Source of the DNA: Marichromatium gracile
Lineage (GTDB): Bacteria; Pseudomonadota; Gammaproteobacteria; Chromatiales; Chromatiaceae
Length of the DNA stretch: 64,000 bases
Direction of reading: 5' to 3'
NCBI RefSeq assembly: GCF_004343155.1
Contig: NZ_SMDC01000010.1
Coordinates: 1 to 64,000, forward strand
Below are positions 1 to 9,718 of this stretch, piece by piece. A program made the translations under genes and the position numbers. The notes beneath the pieces were generated by a model, which did no database searches, had not been told where the DNA came from, and saw only the letters and a program-made list of their open reading frames with translations. How positions within the stretch are numbered: position 1 is the first letter of the stretch; every line of letters begins with the position of its first letter.

Positions 1-227
1 TGACGCGTATCGGACTCGTACTCGACGTGCGCGGTGGCGATGGTGATACCACGCTCACGCTCTTCCGGGGCGTTGTCGATCTGGTCGTAGGCACGTGCCT
101 CACCGCCAAACTTGCGCGCCTGGTGCGTGGTGATCGCAGCCGTCAGCGTGGTCTTGCCGTGGTCGACGTGGCCAATGGTGCCAACGTTGACATGTGGCTT
201 ACTACGTTCGAATTTTTCTTTGGACAT
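1..227 (-). CDS. tuf: Elongation factor Tu, N-terminal part (runs off the window)
   Basis: EF-Tu carries aminoacyl-tRNA to the ribosomal A site as a GTP complex. The first 75 residues are visible. They begin [20 protein letters not shown] and hold the P-loop GHVDHGKT at about residues 19-26 and the switch I lead-in EERERGITI near residue 60. The ATG at 225-227 is preceded by a GGGGAG ribosome binding site. The gene lies directly behind three tRNA genes on the same strand, as in the E. coli tyrU-glyT-thrT-tufB operon, so it is the tufB-position copy and is probably cotranscribed with them. The C-terminal two thirds lie outside the window. Confidence 0.97.
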   Translation of the reverse strand, partial: MSKEKFERSKPHVNVGTIGHVDHGKTTLTAAITTHQARKFGGEARAYDQIDNAPEERERGITIATAHVEYESDTR

Positions 228-293
228 GAACGGCTCCCCGCATGTTTCAAATCGACCAGGCGCGCCTGGATGCGCGCAACCGTACCGAGAAAT

Positions 294-369
294 TGGAGCC
301 CATGACCGGAATTGAACCGGTGACCTCACCCTTACCAAGGGTGTGCTCTACCATCTGAGCTACATGGGC
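294..369 (-). tRNA. tRNA-Thr (GGT)
   Basis: The minus strand folds as a 76-nt tRNA: acceptor stem GCCCATG/CATGGGC, discriminator T, encoded CCA, T-arm GGTTCAATTCC and anticodon GGT in CTTGGTAAG. It is the last tRNA before tuf, in the position of E. coli thrT. Confidence 0.97.
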
Positions 370-408
370 AAAACTTGCTTTAAACGCGCTGCCAGCGCCT
401 TAACTTCT

Positions 409-483
409 TGGAGCGGGTGATGGGAATCGAACCCACATCATCAGCTTGGAAGGCTGAGGTTCTAGCCGTTGAACTACACCCGC
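409..483 (-). tRNA. tRNA-Gly (TCC)
   Basis: The minus strand folds as a 75-nt tRNA: acceptor stem GCGGGTG/CACCCGC, discriminator T, encoded CCA, T-arm GGTTCGATTCC and anticodon TCC in CTTCCAA. It is the middle tRNA of the tuf operon, in the position of E. coli glyT. Confidence 0.97.
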
Positions 484-581
484 AAGACTGGCGTACCAGC
501 CTGCGACGCTCGCCTTCGACACAAGGCCGATCACCGCAGTGCCATGACTCAATCATGACGCCCGCCAACTAGCGGGAAACT

Positions 582-666
582 TGGTGGAGGGGGGAGGATT
601 CGAACCTCCGAAGGCTGAGCCGTCAGATTTACAGTCTGATCCCTTTGACCGCTCGGGAACCCCTCC
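582..666 (-). tRNA. tRNA-Tyr (GTA)
   Basis: The minus strand folds as an 85-nt class II tRNA with a long variable arm: acceptor stem GGAGGGG/CCCCTCC, discriminator A, encoded CCA and anticodon GTA in CTGTAAA. It is the first tRNA of the operon here. The additional upstream tRNA-Thr (thrU) of E. coli is absent. Confidence 0.97.
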
Positions 667-679
667 AAAAGAGCTGCTC

Positions 680-708
680 ATTCTAGGCGTCGATTCAGAC
701 CCTGTCAA
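680..708 (-). promoter_or_regulatory. Near-consensus sigma70 promoter of the tRNA-tuf operon
   Basis: On the minus strand a perfect -35 TTGACA (703-708) and a -10 TAGAAT (680-685, 5 of 6 consensus bases) are separated by exactly 17 bp. The -10 lies 13 bp from the mature 5' end of tRNA-Tyr. An AT-rich stretch just upstream (GTTAAAAAGTTTC) could be an UP element or Fis site, as at other stable-RNA promoters; that part is inference. Confidence 0.85.
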
Positions 709-961
709 CACTCTCTTGAAACTTTTTAACTCCGTCCCTGACCGTTTCTTTAACGTCCCAGACACTGCGGACTGATACTATGCTCGCGACAACGCCAGCA
801 ACGACGGGCCCGAGAGACTGAAACGATCAAATTCTACGGCCAGGATCGGGGGTCAATCCCCATCGCCAGCACCGGAGTAGCCCCTTAAGATACTCTCACT
901 TCACCCCCGTACGCAACCCGATTCATCCAACATCAATTCAGTCAGACTCGGAGATCTCCCG

Positions 962-2299
962 ATGGAAGTAACGATTTTCGGCAGCGGCTATGTCGGCCTG
1001 GTCACCGGCGCATGTCTTGCCGAGGTGGGCAACGACGTCCTCTGCATCGACGTCGACCCAGACAAGATCGACCTGCTCAACAGCGGCGGGGTGCCGATCT
1101 ACGAACCAGGACTCGACGAACTGATCCGCAACAATCGCGAGGCCGGACGACTGCGCTTCTCGACCGACGCCGAGGCCGGGGTCAAGCACGGGCTCTTCCA
1201 GTTCATCGCCGTCGGCACCCCGCCCGACGAGGACGGATCGGCCGACCTGCAGTACGTGCTCTCGGTGGCACGCACCATCGGTCAGCACATGGAGGGCTAC
1301 CGCATCCTGGTCGACAAGTCGACCGTCCCCGTCGGCACCGCCGACAAGGTTGCCGAGACCGTCCGCGCCGCACTCGCCGAGCGCGACCAGAGCATCGACT
1401 TCGATGTCGTCTCCAACCCCGAGTTCCTCAAGGAAGGCGCGGCGATCGAGGACTTCATGCGTCCCGATCGGATCATCGTCGGCACCGACAACCCACGCAC
1501 CGCCGAGCTGTTGCGTGCGCTCTACGCCCCCTTCAACCGCAACCGCGACCGACTGATGGTGATGGACGTGCGTTCGGCCGAGCTGACCAAGTACGCCGCC
1601 AACGCCATGCTGGCGACCAAGATCAGCTTCATGAACGAGCTCTCGAACATCGCCGAGATCGTCGGCGCCGACATCGAGAAGGTCCGTGTCGGCATCGGCT
1701 CGGACCCCCGCATCGGCTACCAGTTCATCTATCCCGGCTGCGGCTACGGCGGCTCCTGCTTCCCCAAGGACGTGCGCGCACTCGAGCGCACCGCGCGCGG
1801 CGTCGGCTATGACCCGCAGTTGCTGCAGGCGGTCGAGGCGGTCAACTTCCGCCAGAAGGAGCTGCTGTTCGACAAGCTCAAGGCGCAGTTCGACGGCGAC
1901 CTCGCCGGGCGCACCATCGCGCTCTGGGGGCTGGCCTTCAAGCCCAACACCGATGACATGCGCGAGGCCTCGAGCCGGGTGCTGATGGAATCGCTGTGGG
2001 CGGCCGGCGCCAAGGTGCAGGCGTTCGACCCGGTGGCGATGGACGAGGCCCGCCGGATCTACGGCGAGCGCCCCGACCTGGTACTCGCCGAGGACGCCAC
2101 CGCCGCACTGGCCGGTGCCGATGCGCTGGTGATCGTCACCGAGTGGACCCAGTTCCGCAGCCCCAACTTCCGCCTCATCCGCGACACCCTCGCCCGCCCG
2201 CTGCTGCTCGACGGGCGCAACATCCTCGATCCGCAGCAGGCCACCGCCGCCGGCCTGACCTATCTCTCGATCGGTCGCGCACCGGCCACCCCCGCCTGA
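962..2299 (+). CDS. ugd: UDP-glucose 6-dehydrogenase
   Basis: This 445-aa enzyme oxidises UDP-glucose to UDP-glucuronate with NAD+, supplying precursors for capsule, LPS and exopolysaccharide. The N-terminal Rossmann motif is [17 protein letters not shown] (about residues 8-24). The catalytic cysteine is Cys266 in [12 protein letters not shown]. The C-terminal UDP-binding domain includes [17 protein letters not shown]. Length is normal for the family. The ATG follows a GGAG-like ribosome binding site. The gene is monocistronic, divergent from the tRNA operon and convergent with the porin gene. No polysaccharide cluster is visible around it. Confidence 0.95.
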   Translation: MEVTIFGSGYVGLVTGACLAEVGNDVLCIDVDPDKIDLLNSGGVPIYEPGLDELIRNNREAGRLRFSTDAEAGVKHGLFQFIAVGTPPDEDGSADLQYVLSVARTIGQHMEGYRILVDKSTVPVGTADKVAETVRAALAERDQSIDFDVVSNPEFLKEGAAIEDFMRPDRIIVGTDNPRTAELLRALYAPFNRNRDRLMVMDVRSAELTKYAANAMLATKISFMNELSNIAEIVGADIEKVRVGIGSDPRIGYQFIYPGCGYGGSCFPKDVRALERTARGVGYDPQLLQAVEAVNFRQKELLFDKLKAQFDGDLAGRTIALWGLAFKPNTDDMREASSRVLMESLWAAGAKVQAFDPVAMDEARRIYGERPDLVLAEDATAALAGADALVIVTEWTQFRSPNFRLIRDTLARPLLLDGRNILDPQQATAAGLTYLSIGRAPATPA

Positions 2300-2350
2300 G
2301 ACATCCCGCCACGCGGTCGCGCACCGGCGCGACCGCGCCCTAGCCCACCG

Positions 2351-3829
2351 TCAGAAACGCCGACTCCAGGCGATCTCGATGTCGAGCTGCTGCATGTACA
2401 GGCTCCCGGTCTGGTCCTGGGTGATGCTCGGATTGGCGCCGTCGAGCTGCTCCTCCGGCATATAGGACACGGCCAGGGTGAAGCGGTCGCGGTCGCTCGC
2501 CTGATAGCTCGCCCCCAGCGTCAGGTGCCAGCGCACGGTCGCCGGGGTGAGGATGTTGAACAGGGCCATGGAGCCATCGGTGAAGTCGCTGTTGTAGCTC
2601 ACCCCACCCATCAGACTGAGCCGCTCGTCGACGTCGTAGCGCACCCCGAACTTGAAGACATCCATGGTCTCCCAGCCGAACCCCACGCCATTGTCGCCAC
2701 CGAGACAGTAGGAGGGCTTGGTGCCGGGCGCGAAACAGGCGGAGATGTCGCGCGCATTGGAGTTGGCGATGGCGTCGATGTCACCATAGAAGATGCGCTG
2801 GTAATCGAACGCCAGGGTCAGATCACGCCAGGGCCGGTAGCTCAGACCGAGATTGAGCATCGCCGGGATGTCGAATTCGCCACCACCGGCGAACAGCCCC
2901 TCGTAGTCGTCGAAATCGGTCATGTAGATGCGGGTGCGATAGGAGGCGCCGAGCGCCAGGCGCTCGTTCACCTGCCCGTACCAGCCCAGGTGCAGACCGG
3001 CACCATAGGACCACTCCTCACCGTTGTTGGTCACCCGGTCCGGGGCGACCGAGGCGCCACGGAAGGGCTCCAGGCCCTCGGCCTCGAAGCGCTGGATGGC
3101 GAACACCGGCGCGATACCCAGCGCTTGACGGCCACCGGCGAATCGATAGGTATAGGGGATCTCGATGAACAACTGCTCGAGGCTGACACCGGTCGGCGTG
3201 GTCGCGGTGAAGTAGCCACCGGGGTTGGCATTGTTGCCCGCCGGCGGCGGCGGCACACTCGGGTCGGTCACCGGCTGCGGCGGGTTGGTCGGCAGGAACA
3301 GCAACCCGCCCGGACTGGCGATCTGGCCGGCGCCCGGAACCCCGGCGAGCTGATCCGGCGCAGCGGCAAAGTTCTCCCACACCGCACGATCGCGATACCG
3401 GGTGTTCATGCCGCCGTTGCCGAAAATGCTGACCCCGATGGTCGCTCGCTCACCGAGCGGGCGGTTGTAGCCGAAGCTCGGGATCAGGAACCAGTCGGCA
3501 TCGCTGTCATAGTCACCCGGGGTGACGAAGGGACCGGTCGGGAACCCCGTCGCCGGATCGACGGCGAAGTCGGGGTTGGCCTCGTAGCCACGCGGCGACG
3601 GATGAAAGAAGGCGACGCCGATATCGAACCCCTCGCCGACGAAGGCCATGCCGGCGGGATTGGTGGCCGCGGCCAGACCATCCTGGGGGAGCGCGGTGGC
3701 GACCCCCGCCATCGCCTTGGAGCGCGCGCCCCAGCCGTGCGAGAAATACCCATTGGTCGCCGACGCGAGCGTCGGCAGGCCACCCAACACCACCGACGCC
3801 ACCAGGGCGCCTCGGAACGCTGAACCCAT
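2351..3829 (-). CDS. FadL/OmpP1-family outer-membrane transporter
   Basis: A 492-aa outer-membrane beta-barrel of the FadL family, which takes long-chain fatty acids or other hydrophobic compounds across the outer membrane. The start at 3829 is chosen because GGAGGGG lies 5 bp upstream and the product then begins with a signal peptide ending in LASA (residues 21-24). The family NPAGMAF motif follows at about 57-63, and the protein ends in an aromatic residue (RRF) as barrel proteins do. A proline-rich loop (about 190-215) is an extracellular-type insertion. Residues that would precede this start are not signal-like. The true substrate cannot be read from the sequence. Confidence 0.85.
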   Translation of the reverse strand: MGSAFRGALVASVVLGGLPTLASATNGYFSHGWGARSKAMAGVATALPQDGLAAATNPAGMAFVGEGFDIGVAFFHPSPRGYEANPDFAVDPATGFPTGPFVTPGDYDSDADWFLIPSFGYNRPLGERATIGVSIFGNGGMNTRYRDRAVWENFAAAPDQLAGVPGAGQIASPGGLLFLPTNPPQPVTDPSVPPPPAGNNANPGGYFTATTPTGVSLEQLFIEIPYTYRFAGGRQALGIAPVFAIQRFEAEGLEPFRGASVAPDRVTNNGEEWSYGAGLHLGWYGQVNERLALGASYRTRIYMTDFDDYEGLFAGGGEFDIPAMLNLGLSYRPWRDLTLAFDYQRIFYGDIDAIANSNARDISACFAPGTKPSYCLGGDNGVGFGWETMDVFKFGVRYDVDERLSLMGGVSYNSDFTDGSMALFNILTPATVRWHLTLGASYQASDRDRFTLAVSYMPEEQLDGANPSITQDQTGSLYMQQLDIEIAWSRRF

Positions 3830-4087
3830 GCACTGCCCCTCCGTTGCGTGATCTGAGACGAAGCACTCGACGAACCGGCGGACTGCACACCCTGTAAAGC
3901 GATCGAGCCGTCCTGGCACACGCCGAGCTCGTCGGCATCAGCGCGACGACGACCGATCAAGGGGTTGGGAGGGAATCCTGCTGGAACGATTGCGTTTTGT
4001 CAAAGACCGGCAATCATCGGCATGAGCGAGGAGAGCGTTCGCCCAGGAGAGCGGGCGACACCACCGACGGAGACGACGGAGAAGGGA

Positions 4088-4672
4088 TCAGCGCCCGGCG
4101 TGCAGACGGTTCATCACCTGCTGGAAGCGCCCCTGCAACAGATCATCGAGGGCACGCTCGGTCTCGAACAGGGCATCGTCGATCGCCTGGCGATCGCTTC
4201 CCGAGGGCCGACCGAGCACATAGCCGGTCACCAGCGAGCGATCACCGGGATGGTCGATGCCGATCCGCAGACGCCAGAAATCACGCCCACCCAGGGCCGA
4301 GATCGAGTCGCGCAGACCATTGTGCCCGGCATGCCCGCCCCCCTGCTTGAGCCGGACCGCGCCGACCGGCAGGTCGAGTTCGTCATGAGCGATCAGGATG
4401 CACTCGAGCGGGATGTCGAAATAGCGCGCCACCGCAGCCACCGAGCGACCACTGTGGTTCATGTAGGTCGAGGGCTTGAGCAGGCGCAGGTCGCGACCAC
4501 CGATCACGCAGCGACAGAGTTCGCCATGAAAGCGGCTCTCCGGGCGGAAGTCGACGCCGGCAGACCTGGCGATGGAGTCGACGAACCAGAAACCGACGTT
4601 GTGACGTGTCGCCTCGTACTGGGCCCCGGGGTTGCCCAGACCGACGATCAGACGAATGCCATCATTCGACAT
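4088..4672 (-). CDS. pth: Peptidyl-tRNA hydrolase
   Basis: This 194-aa enzyme releases the peptide from peptidyl-tRNA that has dropped off the ribosome. The N-terminal core reads IVGLGNPGAQYEATRHNVGF, with the catalytic His24 (His20 in E. coli), and the substrate-binding segment GGGHAGHNGLRD is intact. Length is normal. The gene follows rplY on the same strand in the usual gammaproteobacterial order prs-rplY-pth. A double hairpin separates it from rplY. ychF, which often follows pth, is absent here. Confidence 0.95.
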   Translation of the reverse strand: MSNDGIRLIVGLGNPGAQYEATRHNVGFWFVDSIARSAGVDFRPESRFHGELCRCVIGGRDLRLLKPSTYMNHSGRSVAAVARYFDIPLECILIAHDELDLPVGAVRLKQGGGHAGHNGLRDSISALGGRDFWRLRIGIDHPGDRSLVTGYVLGRPSGSDRQAIDDALFETERALDDLLQGRFQQVMNRLHAGR

Positions 4673-4737
4673 CTATGCAGGTCATTCCGTACAGAGGGAC
4701 AGATTCAGGCATCGGAGAGATGCCCGGAAAAGAGCAG

Positions 4738-4780
4738 AGACGCCTTGCGGGCGTCTGCCCCGGCGGCACACCGCCGGGGC
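4738..4780 (-). terminator. Tandem hairpins between rplY and pth
   Basis: Two perfect inverted repeats lie 3' of rplY. The first (4757-4780) is gccccggcgg/ccgccggggc, a 10-bp stem with a CACA loop. The second (4738-4756) is agacgcc/ggcgtct with a 5-nt loop. On the minus strand they are followed by CTGCTCTTTTCC, a weak T-rich tail, so termination is probably partial and pth may be read through. Confidence 0.5.
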
Positions 4781-4791
4781 CTGGAGACCGA

Positions 4792-5403
4792 TCAGGCCTC
4801 GGCGGAATCCTCGCCCTCGGACTCCTCATCGGCACCACCGCGCGGCGCCTGGATGGCGACCACCACCTCGTCACCTGCGGCGTGGGCCAGCTCGACACCG
4901 GCCGGCAGCTGCAGCTCGGAGAGGTGGAGGATGGCACCAACCTCCATCGCGACCATGTCGATCTCGATGTACTCGGGCAGATCCTGCGGCAGGCAGCTCA
5001 CCTCGACCTCGGTCAGCGAACGCGAGACCAGACCACCGGCCTTGACGCCGACGCAGCTCTCCTCGTTGAGGAAGTGCAGCGGCACGCTCATGCGCAGCTT
5101 CTCACCCTGGGTGACGCGCTGGAAGTCGACGTGCAGGATGAAGGGCTTGGCGGGATGACGCTGCAGGTCCTTGAGCACCACCGAGGAGGTCTCGTCACCG
5201 ACCTGAAGGGTCAGCACGTGGGAGTAGAAGGCCTCGTGCTCGAGGTGCTTGAGCAGCTCGTTGTGCGGCAGGGTGATCATCTGCGGCTCCTGGTGGCCAC
5301 CGTAGACGATGGCAGGCACCTCGCCGGCGCGACGCAGGCGGCGGCTCGCACCCTTCCCCACGGTTTCGCGCGGCTGCGCAACGATGTTGAAATCGACGCT
5401 CAT
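4792..5403 (-). CDS. rplY: 50S ribosomal protein L25 / general stress protein Ctc
   Basis: A 203-aa two-domain L25 of the Ctc type, binding 5S rRNA through its N-terminal domain. It is longer than the 94-aa E. coli L25. The N-terminus (about 1-95) contains GKGASRRLRRAGEVPAIVYG and the C-terminal beta domain (about 96-185) contains HFLNEESCVGVKAGG, followed by an acidic tail ending EEESEGEDSAEA-like. GGAGAA precedes the ATG. It sits between prs and pth as in most gammaproteobacteria. Confidence 0.95.
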   Translation of the reverse strand: MSVDFNIVAQPRETVGKGASRRLRRAGEVPAIVYGGHQEPQMITLPHNELLKHLEHEAFYSHVLTLQVGDETSSVVLKDLQRHPAKPFILHVDFQRVTQGEKLRMSVPLHFLNEESCVGVKAGGLVSRSLTEVEVSCLPQDLPEYIEIDMVAMEVGAILHLSELQLPAGVELAHAAGDEVVVAIQAPRGGADEESEGEDSAEA

Positions 5404-5539
5404 CAGCGTTCTCCAGATCTATCAAGGGACTCAATGAAATACGCCGGGATCCCGCGACCAGGACCCCGGCGCTCGGTGGCCACATGCTTGCGGCCGGGTC
5501 GCGCGCCAAGAGGGAGCGGCACGCGACGCAAGGACTGAC

Positions 5540-6499
5540 TCAGTCGACGAACAGCGAGCTGACCGATTCCTCGCTCGAGATCCGACGCATGGTCTCGGCG
5601 AGCAGCTCACCGATGCTGAGCTGGCGAATCTTCGGGCACTCGGCCGCCGCGCCCCGCAGCGGGATGGTATTGGTCACCACCAGCTCATCGAGCACCGAGT
5701 TGGTGATGTTGTCGACCGCCGGCCCGGAGAGCACCGGATGGGTGCAGTAGGCCGCAACCATCTTGGCGCCATGATTCTTCAGCGCCTCGGCCGCCCGACA
5801 CAGGGTGCCGGCGGTGTCGACCAGGTCGTCGACGATCACGCAGGAGCGATCGCGCACATCACCGATGATGTTCATCACCTGGGCCTCGTTGGCACGCGGA
5901 CGGCGCTTGTCGATGATCGCCAGGTCGGCATCATCGAGGCGCTTGGCCACGGCACGCGCACGCACCACGCCGCCGACGTCGGGCGAGACCACCATCAGAT
6001 CGTCGTGCTTCTGGCGCCAGATGTCGCCGAGCAGGATCGGCGAGGCGTAGACGTTATCGACCGGGATATCGAAGAAGCCCTGGATCTGGTCGGCGTGCAG
6101 ATCGACGGTGAGTACGCGATCGGCGCCCACCTTGCCGATCATCTTGGCCACCATCCGCGCACTGATCGGCACCCGCGCCGAGCGCGGACGCCGATCCTGG
6201 CGGGCATAGCCGAAATAGGGAATCACTGCGGTGACGCGCTTGGCCGACGCCCAGCGCAGGGCATCGACCATCACCAGCAACTCCATCAGGTGGTCGTTGG
6301 TGGGGGCACAGGTCGGCTGGACGACGAAGACGTCACGCCCACGCACGTTTTCCTGGATCTCGGCCATCACCTCACCATCACTGAACTGGCCGACGACGGC
6401 CTTACCCAGCGGGAGATTGAGGCGACTTGCGATTTCAGCCGAAAGCTCCGGGTTGGCATTCCCGGAGAAGACCATCATATGGCTGGCGGGCACTGGCAT
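5540..6499 (-). CDS. prs: Ribose-phosphate pyrophosphokinase
   Basis: This 319-aa enzyme makes PRPP from ribose 5-phosphate and ATP for nucleotide, histidine and tryptophan synthesis. The class I signatures are present: the N-terminal [10 protein letters not shown], the ATP-site [34 protein letters not shown], and the PRPP loop [10 protein letters not shown]. The ATG has an AGGAAG ribosome binding site 5 nt upstream. tRNA-Gln lies immediately upstream on the same strand. Confidence 0.96.
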   Translation of the reverse strand: MPVPASHMMVFSGNANPELSAEIASRLNLPLGKAVVGQFSDGEVMAEIQENVRGRDVFVVQPTCAPTNDHLMELLVMVDALRWASAKRVTAVIPYFGYARQDRRPRSARVPISARMVAKMIGKVGADRVLTVDLHADQIQGFFDIPVDNVYASPILLGDIWRQKHDDLMVVSPDVGGVVRARAVAKRLDDADLAIIDKRRPRANEAQVMNIIGDVRDRSCVIVDDLVDTAGTLCRAAEALKNHGAKMVAAYCTHPVLSGPAVDNITNSVLDELVVTNTIPLRGAAAECPKIRQLSIGELLAETMRRISSEESVSSLFVD

Positions 6500-6529
6500 C
6501 TTCCTGTCTGCGCGACTGCAGAGCTGATA

Positions 6530-6605
6530 TGGCTGGGGCGCCAGGATTCGAACCTGGGGATGCCGGGATCAAAACCCGGTGCCTTAACCGCTTGGCCACG
6601 CCCCA
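6530..6605 (-). tRNA. tRNA-Gln (TTG)
   Basis: The minus strand folds as a 76-nt tRNA: acceptor stem TGGGGCG/CGCCCCA, discriminator G, encoded CCA, T-arm GGTTCGAATCC and anticodon TTG in GGTTTTGATCC. Its place between ispE and prs is a conserved gammaproteobacterial arrangement. Confidence 0.97.
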
Positions 6606-6653
6606 AAAGATGAAAGACGATGTTCGGTTTGATACGACGAGACGCGCAGTCCC

Positions 6654-7556
6654 TTACGCTGGGCCATGCCGACTCGACAGTCGAGCGTCGATATCTGCGA
6701 GTCGATCGAGCAGCGGAGAGCGATTGCAGCCGCGTGCCACGAAGCCGTCGATTCCAGCGGGGCGTTGCTCCCAGGCCGCGAGTGCCTGATCGCGCCCGGC
6801 AAATGCCGCGAACACACAGGCCCCGGTCCCGGTGAGCCTGGCCTCACCCCATTGGGACAACCAATCAAGGGCATCGGCAACCGCTGGATACTCGTCGCGG
6901 ACGACGGGGAGGCAATCGTTGACGACATCCCCGCCTGTAAAGTCCGCAAGTTTGATCGGTTTCGAGTCGCGTGTCAATCGCGGATGCGTGAACACGGCCT
7001 GAGTCGACACCGAGCAGCGCGGCACCAGCACCAGGAACCAGGGCTCGGGGAGTTCGACCGGGGTGAGCCGCTCGCCGACCCCCTCGCCCCAGGCCGCCTG
7101 ACCACGCACGAACACCGGCACATCAGCCCCCAACGGCAGCGCCAGCCGAGCCAGTGCCTCGGTATCGAGCCCAGTCCCCCAGAGCACGTTCAGCGCCACC
7201 AGGGTGGTCGCCGCGTCCGAGCTGCCGCCACCGAGCCCACCGCCCATCGGCAACACCTTCTCACAGCGGATATCGACCCCGAGCGAACAGCCGCTCGCCG
7301 CCTGCAGCGCACGCGCGGCGCGCACCGTGAGATCGGCCTCGGCAGCGACCCCGGGCAGCTCGCCATCGCGTCGCACCTCACCGTCCTCACGTACCCGGAA
7401 ACCCAGGCGGTCGCAGCGATCGACGAACTGGAACACCGTCTGCAGCTCGTGGTAGCCGTCGGCACGCCGCCCCACCACCCGCAGCATCAGGTTGAGCTTG
7501 GCCGGAGCGGGCCAGACACTCCAGGCATCGTTGTCGGTGACGGCTTCGTCGATCAT
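6654..7556 (-). CDS. ispE: 4-diphosphocytidyl-2-C-methyl-D-erythritol kinase
   Basis: This 300-aa GHMP-family kinase phosphorylates CDP-methylerythritol in the MEP pathway to isopentenyl diphosphate. Diagnostic segments are the N-terminal PAPAKLNLMLRVVGRRADGYH and the glycine-rich ATP loop PMGGGLGGGSSDAATTL. Length is close to the E. coli enzyme (283 aa). Its ATG overlaps the stop of the upstream TPR gene by 4 nt, so the two are translationally coupled. lolB, commonly next to ispE, is missing here. Confidence 0.95.
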   Translation of the reverse strand: MIDEAVTDNDAWSVWPAPAKLNLMLRVVGRRADGYHELQTVFQFVDRCDRLGFRVREDGEVRRDGELPGVAAEADLTVRAARALQAASGCSLGVDIRCEKVLPMGGGLGGGSSDAATTLVALNVLWGTGLDTEALARLALPLGADVPVFVRGQAAWGEGVGERLTPVELPEPWFLVLVPRCSVSTQAVFTHPRLTRDSKPIKLADFTGGDVVNDCLPVVRDEYPAVADALDWLSQWGEARLTGTGACVFAAFAGRDQALAAWEQRPAGIDGFVARGCNRSPLLDRLADIDARLSSRHGPA

Positions 7557-9280
7557 GGTTGCGACTCTCTTGGCTGCAGTTGGTTGTCATCGTCGGAGAC
7601 GGTGTGCGAGGAGCGATGACGCTCGATCACGTCCATCAGATAGGCGTGCCCCGGATGCGTCTCGAGCGCCGTCTCCCATACCGCCCAGGCATCGGCATGA
7701 CGGCCCAGCGCCCACAACACCTCGCCGAGGTGCGCGGCGATCTCGCCGTCATCGAGCGCGGCCAGGGCGCGCTCGAGATAGTCGAGCGCGGTGTCATAGT
7801 CACCGAGCCGGTAGTGGACCCAGCCCATGCTGTCGAGGATCGCCGGCTCCTCGGGCTTGAGCGCATAAGCGCGCTCGATGTAGTCGCGCGCCTCGCGATA
7901 GCGCTCGGTGCGATCGGCCAGGGTATAGCCCAGGGCGTTGAGCGCATCGGCATGCTCGGGATCGGCGGCGATGATCCGACGCAGATCCCGCTCGGCGAGA
8001 TCGAGACGGTCTCGTTCCACGGCATAGAGCGCGCGAGCATATAGCAGGTTCGGCTCGTCCGGGTAGACCTCGAGGGCCGCGGCATAGACCGTCATCGCCT
8101 GCTCGGGCCGATCGACCTCGGCAAGGATCTCGGCCTCGACCATATAGAGTGCAATGGCGTCCTCGGGGGTGCGATCACGCAGTCGCTGCAGGATCTCGCG
8201 GGCGCGCTCGAGATCCCCGCCGCGGGCCTCGATCAGGGCGATGCGGACCTGGGCATCGGTCTCGTTGGCATCGCCCACCCGGGCGTACCAGATGGCCGCC
8301 TGAGGGTCGCGCCCGGCGCGCTCCTCGGTCTGACCGAGATAGAAGGCGGCCTCGTCGCGTCGCTGCCCGGTGCCGTAGAGCCGCTCGAGATAACCGCGCG
8401 CGGAGTCGAGATCGTCGAGCTGCAAGGAGAGGATGCCGAGCGCGAACAGCACATCGGGCTGCTTGGGCTGATTGGCGAGCAGCCGCGCGAACACCTCGCG
8501 CGCGGTGCCGTATTCCTGATCGTCGACCAGCAACTGACCGTAGAGCATGCGCAGCGCGGCATCGTCCGGGCTGTTGGCGACGAAGCCCTCGAGCAGGGTG
8601 CGCGCCTCCTCGCGCCGATCCTCCGAGAGCAGCAGACGGACCAGGAACAGCCGCGGCTTGTTCCAGTCCGGGCGCAGCGCCAGGGCGCGCCGCGCCGCCG
8701 CGTCGGCAAGTTCGAAGCGCCCGGCGCTGGCCGCCACCATCGCCAGCGACTGACGCGCCTCGGCGCTCTCGGGGAAGACATCGACCAGCGAGCGCATCAG
8801 CGCCAGACGGGTCTCCACGTCGGGGGCGCGGGCGACGATCGAGACCACCTGAGCATAGGCATCGGCGACCGCGTCGCCGGCCAGCTCGATGATCCGGCGC
8901 AGATGGTTCAGCGCCGCCCCCATGTCGCCGGCACGGATGCTCAGAAAGGCCGCGACCTGGTGGGCCGAGACCGCCTCCGGCGCAAGCGTCAGCCACAACC
9001 GGACCGCGCGCCAGGCGGCGGCGTCGGAGTCGGCGCTGATGGCGCTGCGCACCGCCAGCTCGGCCAGACGCGGGCTGCGCGTCAGCGTCGCCGCCTCCAA
9101 GTAATAGTGATGGGCCAGCGCCAGCTCGCCGCGCTGCGCCGCGACCTCGGCGGCGAGCACGGCGAACACCTGCTCGGCATCGGCGCCCGCGGCCGGTGCG
9201 GCGGCGAGCGCGCTGAACGGCCAAACCAGCGCCAACCCGAGCAGGCTGGCGGAAATCGGCTTGAGAGGCATCGAGGACAT
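7553..9280 (-). CDS. Exported tetratricopeptide-repeat protein
   Basis: A 575-aa protein built almost entirely of TPR helices, for example SARGYLERLYGTGQRRDEAA and NALGYTLADRTERYREARDY. It is probably a periplasmic scaffold, since the N-terminus (MSSMPLKPISASLLGLALVW, then SALAAAP) is a Sec-type signal peptide without a lipobox cysteine. The start at 9280 is chosen for this signal peptide and a GGAAG/CCTCC region just upstream. The stop overlaps the ispE start. TPR proteins are commonly found beside lolB-ispE in gammaproteobacteria; partners are unknown. No catalytic domain was seen. Confidence 0.8.
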   Translation of the reverse strand: MSSMPLKPISASLLGLALVWPFSALAAAPAAGADAEQVFAVLAAEVAAQRGELALAHHYYLEAATLTRSPRLAELAVRSAISADSDAAAWRAVRLWLTLAPEAVSAHQVAAFLSIRAGDMGAALNHLRRIIELAGDAVADAYAQVVSIVARAPDVETRLALMRSLVDVFPESAEARQSLAMVAASAGRFELADAAARRALALRPDWNKPRLFLVRLLLSEDRREEARTLLEGFVANSPDDAALRMLYGQLLVDDQEYGTAREVFARLLANQPKQPDVLFALGILSLQLDDLDSARGYLERLYGTGQRRDEAAFYLGQTEERAGRDPQAAIWYARVGDANETDAQVRIALIEARGGDLERAREILQRLRDRTPEDAIALYMVEAEILAEVDRPEQAMTVYAAALEVYPDEPNLLYARALYAVERDRLDLAERDLRRIIAADPEHADALNALGYTLADRTERYREARDYIERAYALKPEEPAILDSMGWVHYRLGDYDTALDYLERALAALDDGEIAAHLGEVLWALGRHADAWAVWETALETHPGHAYLMDVIERHRSSHTVSDDDNQLQPRESQP

Positions 9281-9718
9281 GGAGGCTTCCAGGCACTTGG
9301 CATCTGAATGTGGACTCTGCCGGCGCCGCGGTCGATAACCGGGCGCGGCGCTTGCGCGCGACGCCGACGGGGCACTATTGTGCATCACGATGCGCCAGCG
9401 GCGCGCAACCGGTGAGGGCCAACCGTGGCGCCCATCCCCCGACGGCCATAAACCGTCGAGACGACTGCGCCAGGTCAATCCGCATCCGTTTTTGCAACGC
9501 CTGAAGGGTGGACGGCATTGGTCCAGGGCGGCAAAAAGTTGCTACCATGTTGCTGCTTGCACCCATTGGATGCGCAGTCTATCGGTGGCAGGAACTCGGA
9601 CGTAAGCCCTTTGAGATGATGCGACCGTGACGCCCCATGGGGCCGGGCCGGCGCCGGCAGCAACGACGGCAGCCCGACCTCTCCCATCGCTGAGCGAAAT
9701 TCCAAGACAGATACCGAT
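9281..9718. other. Divergent intergenic region between the TPR gene and hemA
   Basis: 438 bp without a convincing gene. It must hold the promoters for both divergent units. On the plus strand an extended -10 (TGCTACCAT, about 9541-9549) with a weak TTGGTC 19 bp upstream is a possible hemA promoter. Nothing clear was found for the TPR gene. Confidence 0.4.

Noticed and set aside
2525-3823. 432-aa open frame opposite the FadL-type gene
   Set aside because: Shadow frame; the porin on the other strand has signal peptide, family motif and ribosome binding site.
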